A stretch of DNA of 64,000 bases from an uncultured Roseburia sp. (GTDB lineage Bacteria; Bacillota; Clostridia; Lachnospirales; Lachnospiraceae). Of the stretch, positions 33,849-41,767 are shown piece by piece. The stretch is from positions 36,177 to 100,176 of the forward strand of contig CAJTOI010000011.1 in NCBI GenBank assembly GCA_910577925.1, in the 5' to 3' direction. Position numbers and translations under genes: made by a program. The notes below the pieces were generated by a model, which was given only the letters and a program-made list of their open reading frames with translations, had not been told where the DNA came from and searched no databases. Numbering within the stretch: position 1 is the first letter of the stretch; each line of letters begins with the position of its first letter.

Positions 33849-34724
33849 ATGTTTATATATGATTCCTGCATATCCGCAATACAGTCCTGTCTGGAGACAA
33901 AGACGTTTGCTGTTGCCTGGATGTATAATGATGAAAAAACCATGAGTATTCATATTCATGACTGCTACGAGATTTATTTTTCCATTTCGGGCGGAAAGCA
34001 GTTCCTGATCGACAATCGGATATACGAGTTCGAACCGGGAAATATTTTTTTTATCAATCAGTTTGAGAGTCATTATCTCGCGCAGATTGATCAGACGACC
34101 CACGAAAGAATTGTGATTTCCATTCACCCCGAGTATTTAAAACAGCTTTCCACGCCGCAGACGGACTTATACACCTGCTTTACTTGCAGAGAGACTCCGT
34201 TTGGACACAAAATCATGCTCTCCGAGGAGGAGCAGAAGCGGTTTATTTACTATATCCACAAGCTGTCCGCAGATAAGAACTTCGGACAGGATATCATTGA
34301 TCAGGCGGTCTTTGTGGAGCTGATGGCTTACCTGAACGGGATTTTTATCTCCCGCTGCAGCGAAAAGAAGACGGTAAGCGCGATACAGCGGGAGGCGGCA
34401 GGTTCTCACCATGGACAGATTGACGAGATTTTGTCTTATATTAATCAACATCTGGCGGAAGAATTGACGATTCCTGCTCTGGCGGACCAGTTCCACTTCA
34501 GCAGCTCTTATCTGCGCAAGATATTCAAGGACGCTACGGGGACCACGATGAACCGCTACATCACTGCCAAGCGGATTTCCCGTGCAAAAACCCTGCTGGC
34601 GGAGGGACACTCCGTGGCGGAAACCGTCAATCTGTGCGGGTTCCGGGACTACAGTAATTTCCTCAAGGCATTTACGAAAGTCGTGGGAGTATCTCCGAAG
34701 AAATATGCATCCTACGAGCATTGA
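33849..34724 (+). CDS. AraC family transcriptional regulator
   Basis: A 291-residue regulator. The N-terminal half is a cupin-like sensing domain (HIHDCYEIYFSISGGKQFLIDN, FEPGNIFFINQFESHYLAQI) and the last 100 residues are the two helix-turn-helix motifs of AraC (LTIPALADQFHFSSSYLRKIF and VAETVNLCGFRDYSNFLKAFTK). It lies directly upstream of the GH88-dehydrogenase-isomerase genes and likely activates them in response to an unsaturated uronate or related sugar. AAGGAG precedes the ATG. Confidence 0.9.
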   Translation: MFIYDSCISAIQSCLETKTFAVAWMYNDEKTMSIHIHDCYEIYFSISGGKQFLIDNRIYEFEPGNIFFINQFESHYLAQIDQTTHERIVISIHPEYLKQLSTPQTDLYTCFTCRETPFGHKIMLSEEEQKRFIYYIHKLSADKNFGQDIIDQAVFVELMAYLNGIFISRCSEKKTVSAIQREAAGSHHGQIDEILSYINQHLAEELTIPALADQFHFSSSYLRKIFKDATGTTMNRYITAKRISRAKTLLAEGHSVAETVNLCGFRDYSNFLKAFTKVVGVSPKKYASYEH

Positions 34725-34833
34725 GCGGATGACGGGAATGGCCGGAACATTTTTAAATACGCTCGATTGGGAAAAAGAAAAGCAGATTTGCAACATTTAC
34801 AGATAAATATGACGGGAAATTGAGAAAACACTT

Positions 34834-34842
34834 TGCTATAAT
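34834..34842 (+). promoter_or_regulatory. Promoter of the uronate operon
   Basis: TGC-TATAAT, an extended -10, lies about 75 bases before the GH88 start. No good -35 is at the right distance, which is common for activator-dependent promoters. Confidence 0.5.
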
Positions 34843-34915
34843 ATATATATTCCGCAATGAGAAGGCGCACCGTGGAATTGTGTATGTCAAAAGAGTACAG
34901 TGAGGAGGTATGTAT

Positions 34916-36115
34916 ATGGGAGAGACAAAAACGGGGCAGACAAATCAGGAATGGCTGGATGAGGTGTATGACAAGCTGCTGCTTAAGATGAAAGCGGAGT
35001 GCGATCGGCTCGGGACGCTGATTCCTTACACGCCGAAGGACGGAAAGTATGTCGATATGGGCGGTGACGATTCGCTCTACGGCATCGGCAACTGGACTAA
35101 CGGCTTCTGGCCGGGGATGCTGTGGCAGATGTATGAGGCGACCGGTGACGAGGCATACCGGACCGCCGCAAAGGGGGTGGAGGACCGGTTGGCCGTTATC
35201 CTGGAGGATTCCGATGAGGTGGATCACGATCTCGGTTTCCTGTTCCTGCCCTCCGCCGTGGCGAATTACCGCAAGACCGGGGATAAGGATGGGCGCCGCA
35301 GGGGACTTCTCGCGGCAAATCTGCTGGCGGGACGCTACAACCTGGAAGGCGGTTTTATCCGCGCGTGGCCGGACCGGATGGGGGAAATAGCCGGCAAGGT
35401 TATGGGCAGCGGCAAGTGCGATATCCGCGGCTGGATGATCGTTGACTGTATGATGAACATTCCGCTGCTGTACTGGGCGTCGGAGGAGACGGGGGACCCC
35501 CGGTTTCGGCATATCGCAGTAAATCATGCCAAAACGGCGCAGCAGTATGTCACGCGCCCGGACGGAAGCTGCAATCACATTGTGGGTCTTGACCCCGAGA
35601 CCGGTGAATTTATCCACGCTCCCGGCGGACAGGGCTACGGGGAGGGTTCCTCGTGGAGCAGAGGCCAGTCCTGGGCGGTGTATGGCTTTGCGCTGAGCTA
35701 TCGCCACACCGGGGACGTATCATTTTTGGACACCGCCAAACGGTGTGCGCATTACTGCATCGCCAATATGGCGGTCAACGACTGGCTGCCGCTTGTCGAT
35801 TACCGCGCGCCAAAGGAGCCGGTGAAGTACGATACCACCGCGGCGATGATTACCGCCTGCGGTCTGCTGGAAATCGCAGAGCATGTGACCGAAAATGAAA
35901 AACGGTTTTATATCGAGGCGGCTTACCGCATGCTCAGAGCCTGCGACGAGAAGTTCTGCAATTGGGTTCCGGAGGAGGACTCTATCGTGGACGGCGGAAC
36001 CTATTTCTACAACGATCCCACCGGGGAAAACACCGAAGTGCCGATCATTTACGCGGACTACTATCTGATTGAGGCAGTGCTGCGGCTGAAAGGGAAAGAT
36101 ATGTTTATCTGGTAA
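34916..36115 (+). CDS. Unsaturated glucuronyl hydrolase, glycoside hydrolase family 88
   Basis: A 399-residue alpha/alpha barrel enzyme. It removes the 4,5-unsaturated uronic acid left at the non-reducing end of glycosaminoglycan disaccharides by polysaccharide lyases. Key parts are NWTNGFWPGMLW (about 59-70), VDHDLGFLFLPS (103-113) and GWMIVDCMMN (172-181), which hold the two family aspartates (D105 or D103, and D177). No signal peptide, so it works inside the cell. The ATG at 34916 is seven bases after GAGGAGG; an ATG two codons earlier is too close. DhuD- and DhuI-like genes follow, matching the known streptococcal pathway. Confidence 0.9.
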   Translation: MGETKTGQTNQEWLDEVYDKLLLKMKAECDRLGTLIPYTPKDGKYVDMGGDDSLYGIGNWTNGFWPGMLWQMYEATGDEAYRTAAKGVEDRLAVILEDSDEVDHDLGFLFLPSAVANYRKTGDKDGRRRGLLAANLLAGRYNLEGGFIRAWPDRMGEIAGKVMGSGKCDIRGWMIVDCMMNIPLLYWASEETGDPRFRHIAVNHAKTAQQYVTRPDGSCNHIVGLDPETGEFIHAPGGQGYGEGSSWSRGQSWAVYGFALSYRHTGDVSFLDTAKRCAHYCIANMAVNDWLPLVDYRAPKEPVKYDTTAAMITACGLLEIAEHVTENEKRFYIEAAYRMLRACDEKFCNWVPEEDSIVDGGTYFYNDPTGENTEVPIIYADYYLIEAVLRLKGKDMFIW

Positions 36116-36186
36116 TCGGGAACGGGAATCGGATTACATGGGTCATGGTTTGGACAAAGTATAGAGTATAAGGAGGGAATTAAAAA

Positions 36187-36978
36187 ATGGCAGATTTTAG
36201 TTTGAAGGGCAAAACGGCGTTGGTCACCGGCGCATCTTACGGCATTGGCTTTGCCATTGCAAATGCATTGGCAGAGGCCGGGGCGACGATCGTTTTCAAC
36301 GATATCAAGCAGGAGCTCGTGGACAAGGGGCTGGCTGCATACGCGGAGAACGGCATCACCGCGCACGGCTATGTGTGTGATGTGACAGACGAGGAGGCGG
36401 TGCAGGCCATGGTGGCTCAGATTGAGTCCGAGGTAGGCGTTATCGACATTCTGGTAAACAATGCGGGCATCATCAAGCGGATTCCGATGCTTGAGATGAG
36501 TGCAAAGGATTTCCGTCAGGTCATCGATGTGGACCTGAATGCGCCGTTTATCGTGTCAAAGGCCGTGATCCCAAGTATGATTAAAAAGGGCGGCGGCAAG
36601 ATTATCAATATCTGCTCGATGATGAGCGAACTGGGACGTGAGACCGTATCCGCATACGCGGCGGCCAAGGGCGGACTGAAAATGCTGACGAAGAACATTG
36701 CGAGCGAGTACGGACAGTACAATATCCAGTGCAACGGCATCGGACCCGGCTATATTGCAACGCCGCAGACCGCGCCTCTGCGGGAGGTTCAGCCCGACGG
36801 TTCGAAGCATCCGTTTGATCAGTTCATTCTTGCCAAGACACCGGCGAACCGCTGGGGAGAGGCTGCGGATCTGGGTGGTCCGGCAGTGTTCCTTGCCTCT
36901 GCGGCTTCGGACTTTGTAAACGGGCACATTCTGTATGTGGACGGCGGTATTTTAGCATATATCGGCAAACAGCCGTAA
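36187..36978 (+). CDS. Short-chain dehydrogenase, DhuD/KduD/gluconate 5-dehydrogenase-like
   Basis: A 263-residue SDR. The NAD(P) motif TGASYGIG is at residues 14-21, NNAG at 91-94, and the catalytic set is S144, Y157 and K161 (YAAAK). It is closest in pattern to gluconate 5-dehydrogenase and 2-dehydro-3-deoxy-gluconate 5-dehydrogenases. Between a GH88 hydrolase and an RpiB-like isomerase it fits the DhuD role: reducing the isomerised unsaturated uronate to 2-keto-3-deoxygluconate. AGGAGG precedes the ATG. Confidence 0.88.
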   Translation: MADFSLKGKTALVTGASYGIGFAIANALAEAGATIVFNDIKQELVDKGLAAYAENGITAHGYVCDVTDEEAVQAMVAQIESEVGVIDILVNNAGIIKRIPMLEMSAKDFRQVIDVDLNAPFIVSKAVIPSMIKKGGGKIINICSMMSELGRETVSAYAAAKGGLKMLTKNIASEYGQYNIQCNGIGPGYIATPQTAPLREVQPDGSKHPFDQFILAKTPANRWGEAADLGGPAVFLASAASDFVNGHILYVDGGILAYIGKQP

Positions 36979-37011
36979 GAGAGAAATATGATAATTTCAG
37001 GAGGAAAAACA

Positions 37012-37647
37012 ATGAGAATCGCATTAATCAATGAGAACAGCCAGGCAGCGAAAAACGCCACGATCCTGGCGGCGCTGAAAAAAGTCGTGGAGCCTATGGG
37101 CCATACCGTGGATAATTACGGAATGTATGCCGCGGACGACGCGAGCCAGCTCACTTATGTACAGTGCGGGATTTTGGGAGCAATCCTTTTGAACAGCGGT
37201 GCGGCGGACTTTGTGATCACCGGCTGCGGCACCGGCGAGGGAGCCATGCTGGCGATGAACAGCTTCCCCGGCGTGATCTGCGGCCATGTGGAAGATCCGG
37301 TGGACGCCTATACCTTTGCCCATGTCAATGACGGTAATGCCGTGGCAATGCCGTTTGCCAAAGGCTTTGGCTGGGGCGGCGAGCTGAATCTGGAGTATGT
37401 GTTTGAGAAGCTGTTCGGCTTCGGTCACGGCCAGGGTTATCCGCCCGAGCGCGTGGAGCCGGAGATGCGGAACAAGCGCATTCTGGACGAAGTGCGTGCA
37501 AAGACGCTGCGGCCGCTGATTGACGGTCTGAAAGACATCGATCAGGAGCTGCTGAAGGGTGCCGTAGCGGGGGAGCATTTTAAAGAGCTGTTTTTTGCAA
37601 ACTGCAAAAACGCAGAGATCGAGGAGTATGTAAAGGGACTGCTGTAA
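37012..37647 (+). CDS. RpiB/LacA/LacB family isomerase, DhuI-like
   Basis: A 211-residue isomerase with the RpiB fold: MRIALINENSQAAKN, the ITGCGTGEGAMLAMNSFPGV phosphate/active-site loop and the following VEDPVDAYTFAHVNDGNAVAM. It is longer than RpiB (about 150) with a C-terminal extension, the size of streptococcal DhuI, which isomerises 4-deoxy-5-hexosulose uronate. The gene order with GH88 and the dehydrogenase supports this. AGGAGG precedes the ATG at 37012. A strong terminator follows. Kinase and aldolase for the product are not in the window. Confidence 0.82.
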   Translation: MRIALINENSQAAKNATILAALKKVVEPMGHTVDNYGMYAADDASQLTYVQCGILGAILLNSGAADFVITGCGTGEGAMLAMNSFPGVICGHVEDPVDAYTFAHVNDGNAVAMPFAKGFGWGGELNLEYVFEKLFGFGHGQGYPPERVEPEMRNKRILDEVRAKTLRPLIDGLKDIDQELLKGAVAGEHFKELFFANCKNAEIEEYVKGLL

Positions 37648-37655
37648 GCAGCCGG

Positions 37656-37700
37656 ACCCGGACTGCCGGCGCCAGGAGGCGCCGGGATCCGGGTATTTTT
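37656..37700 (+). terminator. Terminator after the DhuI-like gene
   Basis: Nested stems: ACCCGGA (37656) with TCCGGGT, and inside it CCGGCGCC-AGGA-GGCGCCGG, followed by ATTTTT. It starts nine bases after the stop and probably reduces transcription into the next gene. Confidence 0.85.
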
Positions 37701-37725
37701 GAATCGAGTATGAAAGGGGTATGGC

Positions 37726-38544
37726 ATGGCAAAACTGAGTATTGATTTACAAAACGGCTCGGGTGACAGGAAATGTCACGCAGAAGGAGAAGACAATATC
37801 TGGATGGTGCACCAGGGGGAATACGATCCCGGTGACAAGCTGATTTTTTCCACGGACGAGTTTCCGGCATTCTATGTGATAAGGGTGGACGGAGCGATGG
37901 ATGAAGCCTACGTGTATCTCACCCGGGCCGAGGTGGAGTATACCATTCCGTTCGAAAAGGAGAATCCGTTTGGGATGCCCAGAATCTCCTATTGTCCCGG
38001 CAGTTTCATCGGGGAACGGCATTACGTCACGATGCGCAGAGTAAAAGAACCGGAAAACGCGAATTACCGCAACCTGGCTAAAAATGTGATGGATCAAAAG
38101 GACAGCGAGGGCTGCTATCCGCATGTTCACGCGAATGTGGCGACAAAAGGCCCGATTGAGGCGTTGTTTGCCGCCCGCAACGTGATAGACGGCGTGCTTG
38201 CAAATACCTGTCATTATCCCTGGCCGTTCCAGTCATGGGGGATAGACCAGCGGGAGGACGCCGAGATTACGGTGGAGTTCGGCCGACCCGTGGATATGGA
38301 TGAGCTGCGGCTGACCACGCGTGCGGATTTCCCGCACGACAGCTGGTGGGAGGAGGCTACGGTATCGTTTTCCGACGGAAGCTCCGAGATCCTTAAAATG
38401 GAAAAAAGCGTGGCTCCCCATGTATTTCCGATCCGGCGTACCGGGATTACCTGGCTGAAACTAAGCAGCCTGATCCGCGCGGATGATCCGTCCCCGTTCC
38501 CGGCGCTGACGCAGATTGAGGTATTTGGCCGTAATTCGCAGTGA
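37726..38544 (+). CDS. Unknown protein with C-terminal discoidin-like domain
   Basis: A 272-residue protein with no signal peptide. Residues 1-90 are beta-rich and start LSIDLQNGSGDRKCHAEGED. The C-terminal 130 residues (AARNVIDGVLANTCHYPWPFQSWG, DAEITVEFGRPVDMDELRLTTR, WWEEATVSFSDGS, ITQIEVFG-like end) resemble F5/8 type C (discoidin) sugar-binding domains. It follows the uronate genes but beyond a terminator. It could bind a carbohydrate; an intracellular discoidin-like protein is unusual and I cannot name a function. GAAAGGGG precedes the ATG. Confidence 0.7.
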   Translation: MAKLSIDLQNGSGDRKCHAEGEDNIWMVHQGEYDPGDKLIFSTDEFPAFYVIRVDGAMDEAYVYLTRAEVEYTIPFEKENPFGMPRISYCPGSFIGERHYVTMRRVKEPENANYRNLAKNVMDQKDSEGCYPHVHANVATKGPIEALFAARNVIDGVLANTCHYPWPFQSWGIDQREDAEITVEFGRPVDMDELRLTTRADFPHDSWWEEATVSFSDGSSEILKMEKSVAPHVFPIRRTGITWLKLSSLIRADDPSPFPALTQIEVFGRNSQ

Positions 38545-38679
38545 CAGAGAGGATGCCTGCACAGACGGCAGCTGAGGCGGACATGCCGCCTTACATCAAA
38601 GAATCTTCTGCCGCTTAATCGGGTACGAAAACATCAGGTTCATGGCTCCGGCCCTCCGGTATGATTTTGTCGAATCAAT

Positions 38680-39153
38680 TCATTTGGTCAGTTCAAGTAC
38701 GGCGACTGCAGGTTCAAAAAGAACGACATAATTGTCAACGGTCGTGTAGGCGCCGTATTTGCCTTTGTAATAAGATATGGCATCTCTTAAAAAGTCTTCG
38801 GTTACATTGAGGTATTCGGCGGTTTCGGAAAAGCTCTGACAGTGATGCCGGTAGGCGTTCAGAATCCCGTGTAAGCCGACGAGCCGGTCGTATGCGTGAA
38901 TGCGGCCGCGCATCTCCTGCCTGCGGTTAGCCGCGGAAGACTGCAGAACGATATCTCCGACCGCGGTATAGTGGTGACCGAGTTCCTCCGCCAGAATGCA
39001 GGCTTTTTCGGCGTCTGTTTCCATGTTTTTACCCAGAGCAACCACACCGTCACAATAAAGGCCCTTTAAACGCTTGCTTTCGAGGGGATAATTTTCGATG
39101 ACGGTTATATTATTTTTTTCTGCATGGTCCAAAAGTTTTTCGTATTCTGTCAA
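38680..39153 (-). CDS. ImmA/IrrE family metalloprotease of the tail module
   Basis: A 157-residue protein with the zinc-protease helix AEELGHHYTAVGDI, the form of HExxH seen in phage ImmA proteins (the usual first His is replaced by Glu-Glu spacing, so activity is uncertain). ImmA cleaves its partner XRE repressor after DNA damage in ICEBs1-like elements. It lies downstream of the XRE gene on the same strand, diverging from the tail genes, the standard control cassette of prophages and phage-tail bacteriocins. The start is TTG at 39153 with GGAG eight bases upstream. Confidence 0.82.
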   Translation of the reverse strand: MTEYEKLLDHAEKNNITVIENYPLESKRLKGLYCDGVVALGKNMETDAEKACILAEELGHHYTAVGDIVLQSSAANRRQEMRGRIHAYDRLVGLHGILNAYRHHCQSFSETAEYLNVTEDFLRDAISYYKGKYGAYTTVDNYVVLFEPAVAVLELTK

Positions 39154-39245
39154 ATTTATTACTCCATAATAATTGTTCGGATTTTCATCGCTGCCGTGAA
39201 GGTACCTTCCTAAATAATATCACAGATGATGTCCAATAAATGAGA

Positions 39246-39572
39246 CTACTGCCGTCTGGATTTGACAAATTCGGCAAATTTTTTGATTTCGTCCAGTTCC
39301 GCTTCGGTGTATTCGTCGCCGTCAAAGTGGGCGGCGATGGTCCGGGGCTCATTTTCCCCGCTGCCGTCTGCAAATAAATAGGAAGTGGAAGTATTCAGCG
39401 CTTTTGCAAAAGCGGATATTTTACTTTGCGGCAGGTCTACCTTCCCCGCTTCGACTTTTGCAATGGCTGTCTTATCCTTATATCCGACTAATTCGGCGAG
39501 TGCGGACTGAGATAACTTTTTTTCTTCCCGCAGAGCTTTGATTCTTAATCCCATCGATTCCTGTGCCGTCAT
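39246..39572 (-). CDS. XRE family repressor of the tail module
   Basis: A 108-residue protein. The helix-turn-helix (LRIKALREEKKLSQSALAEL, then VGYKDKTAIAKVEAGKVDLP) fills the first 65 residues and a short acidic helical tail (YTEAELDEIKKFAEF) follows, as in ICEBs1 ImmR or phage repressors. It diverges from the tail operon, and three identical-geometry dyads (GTTGA-N7-TCAAC) lie in the intergenic region. It very likely represses the tail genes until removed by the ImmA-like protease. The ATG at 39572 is used; TTG or GTG up to four codons earlier sit closer to AGGAAAGG. Confidence 0.88.
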   Translation of the reverse strand: MTAQESMGLRIKALREEKKLSQSALAELVGYKDKTAIAKVEAGKVDLPQSKISAFAKALNTSTSYLFADGSGENEPRTIAAHFDGDEYTEAELDEIKKFAEFVKSRRQ

Positions 39573-39598
39573 GCTGTTCACCAACCTTTCCTATAGTT

Positions 39599-39627
39599 AT
39601 CATACCATGAAAAAGAATTTTATTCAA
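39599..39627 (-). promoter_or_regulatory. Leftward promoter of the repressor-protease pair
   Basis: On the minus strand TTGAAT (39622-39627) and TATGAT (39599-39604), extended by TGG, are exactly 17 bases apart. The -35 overlaps a TTCAAC half-operator. Confidence 0.7.
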
Positions 39628-39643
39628 CTTTTTTCGAAAAACA

Positions 39644-39660
39644 GTTGACAAAAATTCAAC
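39644..39660. promoter_or_regulatory. Repressor operator 1
   Basis: GTTGACAAAAATTCAAC, a 17-bp dyad (GTTGA-N7-TCAAC). It overlaps the -35 of rightward promoter 1. Confidence 0.75.
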
Positions 39661-39673
39661 CGTGGTGTAATAT
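39645..39673 (+). promoter_or_regulatory. Rightward promoter 1 of the tail operon
   Basis: TTGACA (39645-39650) and TAATAT (39668-39673) are 17 bases apart. Operators 1 and 2 flank it. Confidence 0.65.
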
Positions 39674-39681
39674 GATCGCAG

Positions 39682-39698
39682 GTTGAACAATATTCAAC
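39682..39698. promoter_or_regulatory. Repressor operator 2
   Basis: GTTGAACAATATTCAAC, the same 17-bp dyad with 38 bases between its centre and that of operator 1, at the expected start of transcription of promoter 1. Confidence 0.75.
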
Positions 39699-39721
39699 AA
39701 AAAAGCAGAAAAATGTTTGAT

Positions 39722-39750
39722 TTGACAAAATCAAGGCCTCATAATATTTT
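39722..39750 (+). promoter_or_regulatory. Rightward promoter 2 of the tail operon
   Basis: TTGACA (39722-39727) and TATTTT (39745-39750) are 17 bases apart. Operator 3 lies just downstream, over the first transcribed bases. Confidence 0.5.
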
Positions 39751-39762
39751 TTTACAAAAGAA

Positions 39763-39779
39763 GTTGAATATAAATCAAC
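39763..39779. promoter_or_regulatory. Repressor operator 3
   Basis: GTTGAATATAAATCAAC, the third dyad with identical arms and spacing, just before the ribosome site of the first tail gene. Confidence 0.75.
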
Positions 39780-39800
39780 CGAGAAAGAAGGTGAGGAGCG

Positions 39801-40232
39801 ATAAATACGATAATCGATGCGGTCGGAATCGCGCTGAATGAGGAATTTGGCGATAATTACACAATCCAGACGGAAGAGACCGGGCAGAACGAGGAGAACG
39901 CTTGCTTTTTTGTTTCCTGCATCAGCCAGACAAACAGCCGGATATCCGGGAACCGGTATTTTTGGGCAAATCAATTCCGCATTCGATATTTCCCGCAGAC
40001 CGGTGAAAAACAGAAGGAATGCAACGATATTGCGGCAAGATTGCAGCAGTGCCTGGAATATATCACGATTCGCGGAGAGGACAGGCCGGCCCGGGGGACG
40101 AAGATGAAATGCGAGATAACGGACGGTGTCTTGAATTTCTTTGTAAATTACGACTGCTTCGTGATCCGGGTGAAACAGAAGGAATGTATGGAGCAGTTGG
40201 AAGGAAAGACCGGTGTGAAAGGAGGCGAGTGA
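39801..40232 (+). CDS. Phage tail terminator-like protein without a standard start codon
   Basis: An intact frame of 143 codons reads INTIIDAVGIALNEEFGDNY at the start, then FFVSCISQTN, RYFWANQFRIRYFP and MKCEITDGVLNFFVNYDCFV. This matches a small protein family found before the sheath gene in PBSX-type tail modules (tail terminator or completion role, DUF6838-like). A strong AAGGTGAGGAG is in place, but the position where homologues have Met-Ile-Asn-Thr reads GCG-ATA-AAT-ACG, and there is no ATG, GTG or TTG near the 5' end in this frame. Either ATA at 39801 is used or the start codon has been lost by mutation. Confidence 0.7.
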   Translation: MNTIIDAVGIALNEEFGDNYTIQTEETGQNEENACFFVSCISQTNSRISGNRYFWANQFRIRYFPQTGEKQKECNDIAARLQQCLEYITIRGEDRPARGTKMKCEITDGVLNFFVNYDCFVIRVKQKECMEQLEGKTGVKGGE

Positions 40233-40234
40233 TT

Positions 40235-40441
40235 TTGGCGGCAGTGAAAAAGCGGGAAACCGGTGCACAGGCAGAAAGCAGGATGGCGGAAGCGCTGTTC
40301 AATAAAGAGCAGATTGCGGCATCAGGGCGATATCGCAGTCAAAGGGATCTGGTGGAGGCCCTTCTTACAGAGGGGAAAACGTACACCATCGCAGCAGTTG
40401 ACAACATGATTGAGAAATACAGGAAAGGAAAGGTGAACTAA
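40235..40441 (+). CDS. Small tail-module protein of unknown function
   Basis: A 68-residue basic, helical protein starting at TTG 40235 with AAAGGAGG nine bases upstream (AAVKKRETGAQAESRMAEAL, then YRSQRDLVEALLTEGKTYTI). Small proteins of this kind sit just before the tail sheath gene in Clostridial PBSX-like modules. It lies between the stop of the tail terminator-like gene and the sheath start, one base before the sheath ATG. Function not known. Confidence 0.75.
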   Translation: MAAVKKRETGAQAESRMAEALFNKEQIAASGRYRSQRDLVEALLTEGKTYTIAAVDNMIEKYRKGKVN

Positions 40442-40442
40442 T

Positions 40443-41750
40443 ATGGCTTTAGGCGGCGGTAATTTTACCACACAGAATAAGGAATTACCCGGCACATACA
40501 TCAACTTCGTGTCGGCGGCTTCCGCTTCGGCGGCATTATCCGGACGGGGGATTGCAACGATGCCTCTCGAGCTGGACTGGGGAAAAGAGGGAGAAGTTTT
40601 TGAGGTGACAAACGAGGAGTTCCAGAAAAACAGCATGAAGATTTTCGGATATGCGTTTGACGATCCGAAAATGAAGGGGATTCGTGATCTGTTTTTGGGA
40701 GCAAAAACTTTATACGCATACCGCTTAAACGGCGGCGGGGAAAAAGCGTCAAATACATATGCGTCGGCTCTGTACGGCGGAACCCGCGGGAATGATCTGA
40801 AAATTGTGATTCAGGCGAACGCGGACGATGAGGCAAAGTTTGATGTGGCAACCTACCTCGGAACGGCAAAGGTGGACACACAGACGGTTGCGGCGGCATC
40901 CGAACTTACCGCAAATGACTATGTGACTTTTAAAGCGGACGCAGAGCTCGCCGTTACGGCATCCATGCCGCTTGCAGGCGGGACAGACGGAACGGTCGAC
41001 GGCACGGCGCACCAGAACTATCTCGATAAAATCGAGTCGTACACCTATAACACGATGGGTGCGGCGGTGACGGACGAGACGACAAAGAAGCTGTATGCGG
41101 CGTTTAACAGGCGCCTCCGGGATGAGATGGGAGTGAAATTCCAGCTGGTGCTTTACCGGATGAACGCAGACTTCCCCGGTGTGATCAGCGTGAAGAATAA
41201 GGTCACGGATGCCGGATGGAGTGAGGCTGCGCTTGTATACTGGGTGACCGGCGCCGAGAGCGGCTGCGCAGTCAATAAATCCTGTCAGAATAAGGTCTAT
41301 GACGGCTCCTTTACGGTTGATGCGGATTTCACACAGAACGAGCTGCGTCAGGCCATGAAAGACGGAGAGTTTGTGCTGCACCGGGTAAATACGGATATCC
41401 GCGTCCTGGAAGACATCAATACGATGGTTACGGTGACGGATACGCAGGGGGAAGTTTTTAAGGACAATCAGACCATCCGTGTCATTGACCAGATCGGAAA
41501 TGACATTGCGGTACTGTTTGCGACAAAGTATCTGGGTGTTGTCCCGAATGATGCGGCAGGCAGAGTCTCTCTGTGGTCCGATATCGTGGCGCATCACCGG
41601 GAACTGGAAAGAATCCGTGCAATCGAGGATTTTTCCGACAGCGATGTGACCGTGGAGCAGGGGACATCAAAGAAATCCGTGGTTGTCACCGATCTTGTGA
41701 CGGTCGTAAATGCGATGAGCAAACTGTATATGACCTGCATGATATCTTAA
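40443..41750 (+). CDS. Contractile tail sheath protein (XkdK-like)
   Basis: A 435-residue phage tail sheath subunit. The start MALGGGNFTTQNKELPGTYI is typical of XkdK, in which the N terminus precedes the GxY-type sheath fold. The C-terminal part (RVNTDIRVLEDINTMVTVTD, NDIAVLFATKYLGVVPNDAAGR) forms the conserved inner domain that contacts the tube. Sheath proteins shorten on contraction and drive the inner tube through the target envelope. Its presence proves a myovirus-type, contractile apparatus. It is directly followed by the tube gene. Confidence 0.92.
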   Translation: MALGGGNFTTQNKELPGTYINFVSAASASAALSGRGIATMPLELDWGKEGEVFEVTNEEFQKNSMKIFGYAFDDPKMKGIRDLFLGAKTLYAYRLNGGGEKASNTYASALYGGTRGNDLKIVIQANADDEAKFDVATYLGTAKVDTQTVAAASELTANDYVTFKADAELAVTASMPLAGGTDGTVDGTAHQNYLDKIESYTYNTMGAAVTDETTKKLYAAFNRRLRDEMGVKFQLVLYRMNADFPGVISVKNKVTDAGWSEAALVYWVTGAESGCAVNKSCQNKVYDGSFTVDADFTQNELRQAMKDGEFVLHRVNTDIRVLEDINTMVTVTDTQGEVFKDNQTIRVIDQIGNDIAVLFATKYLGVVPNDAAGRVSLWSDIVAHHRELERIRAIEDFSDSDVTVEQGTSKKSVVVTDLVTVVNAMSKLYMTCMIS

Positions 41751-41767
41751 GGAAGGAGTGAAGAAAA

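Noticed and set aside
39205..39220. GAAGGTACCTTC palindrome between the repressor and protease genes
   Set aside because: Too short, without a T run or promoter next to it; no role can be supported.
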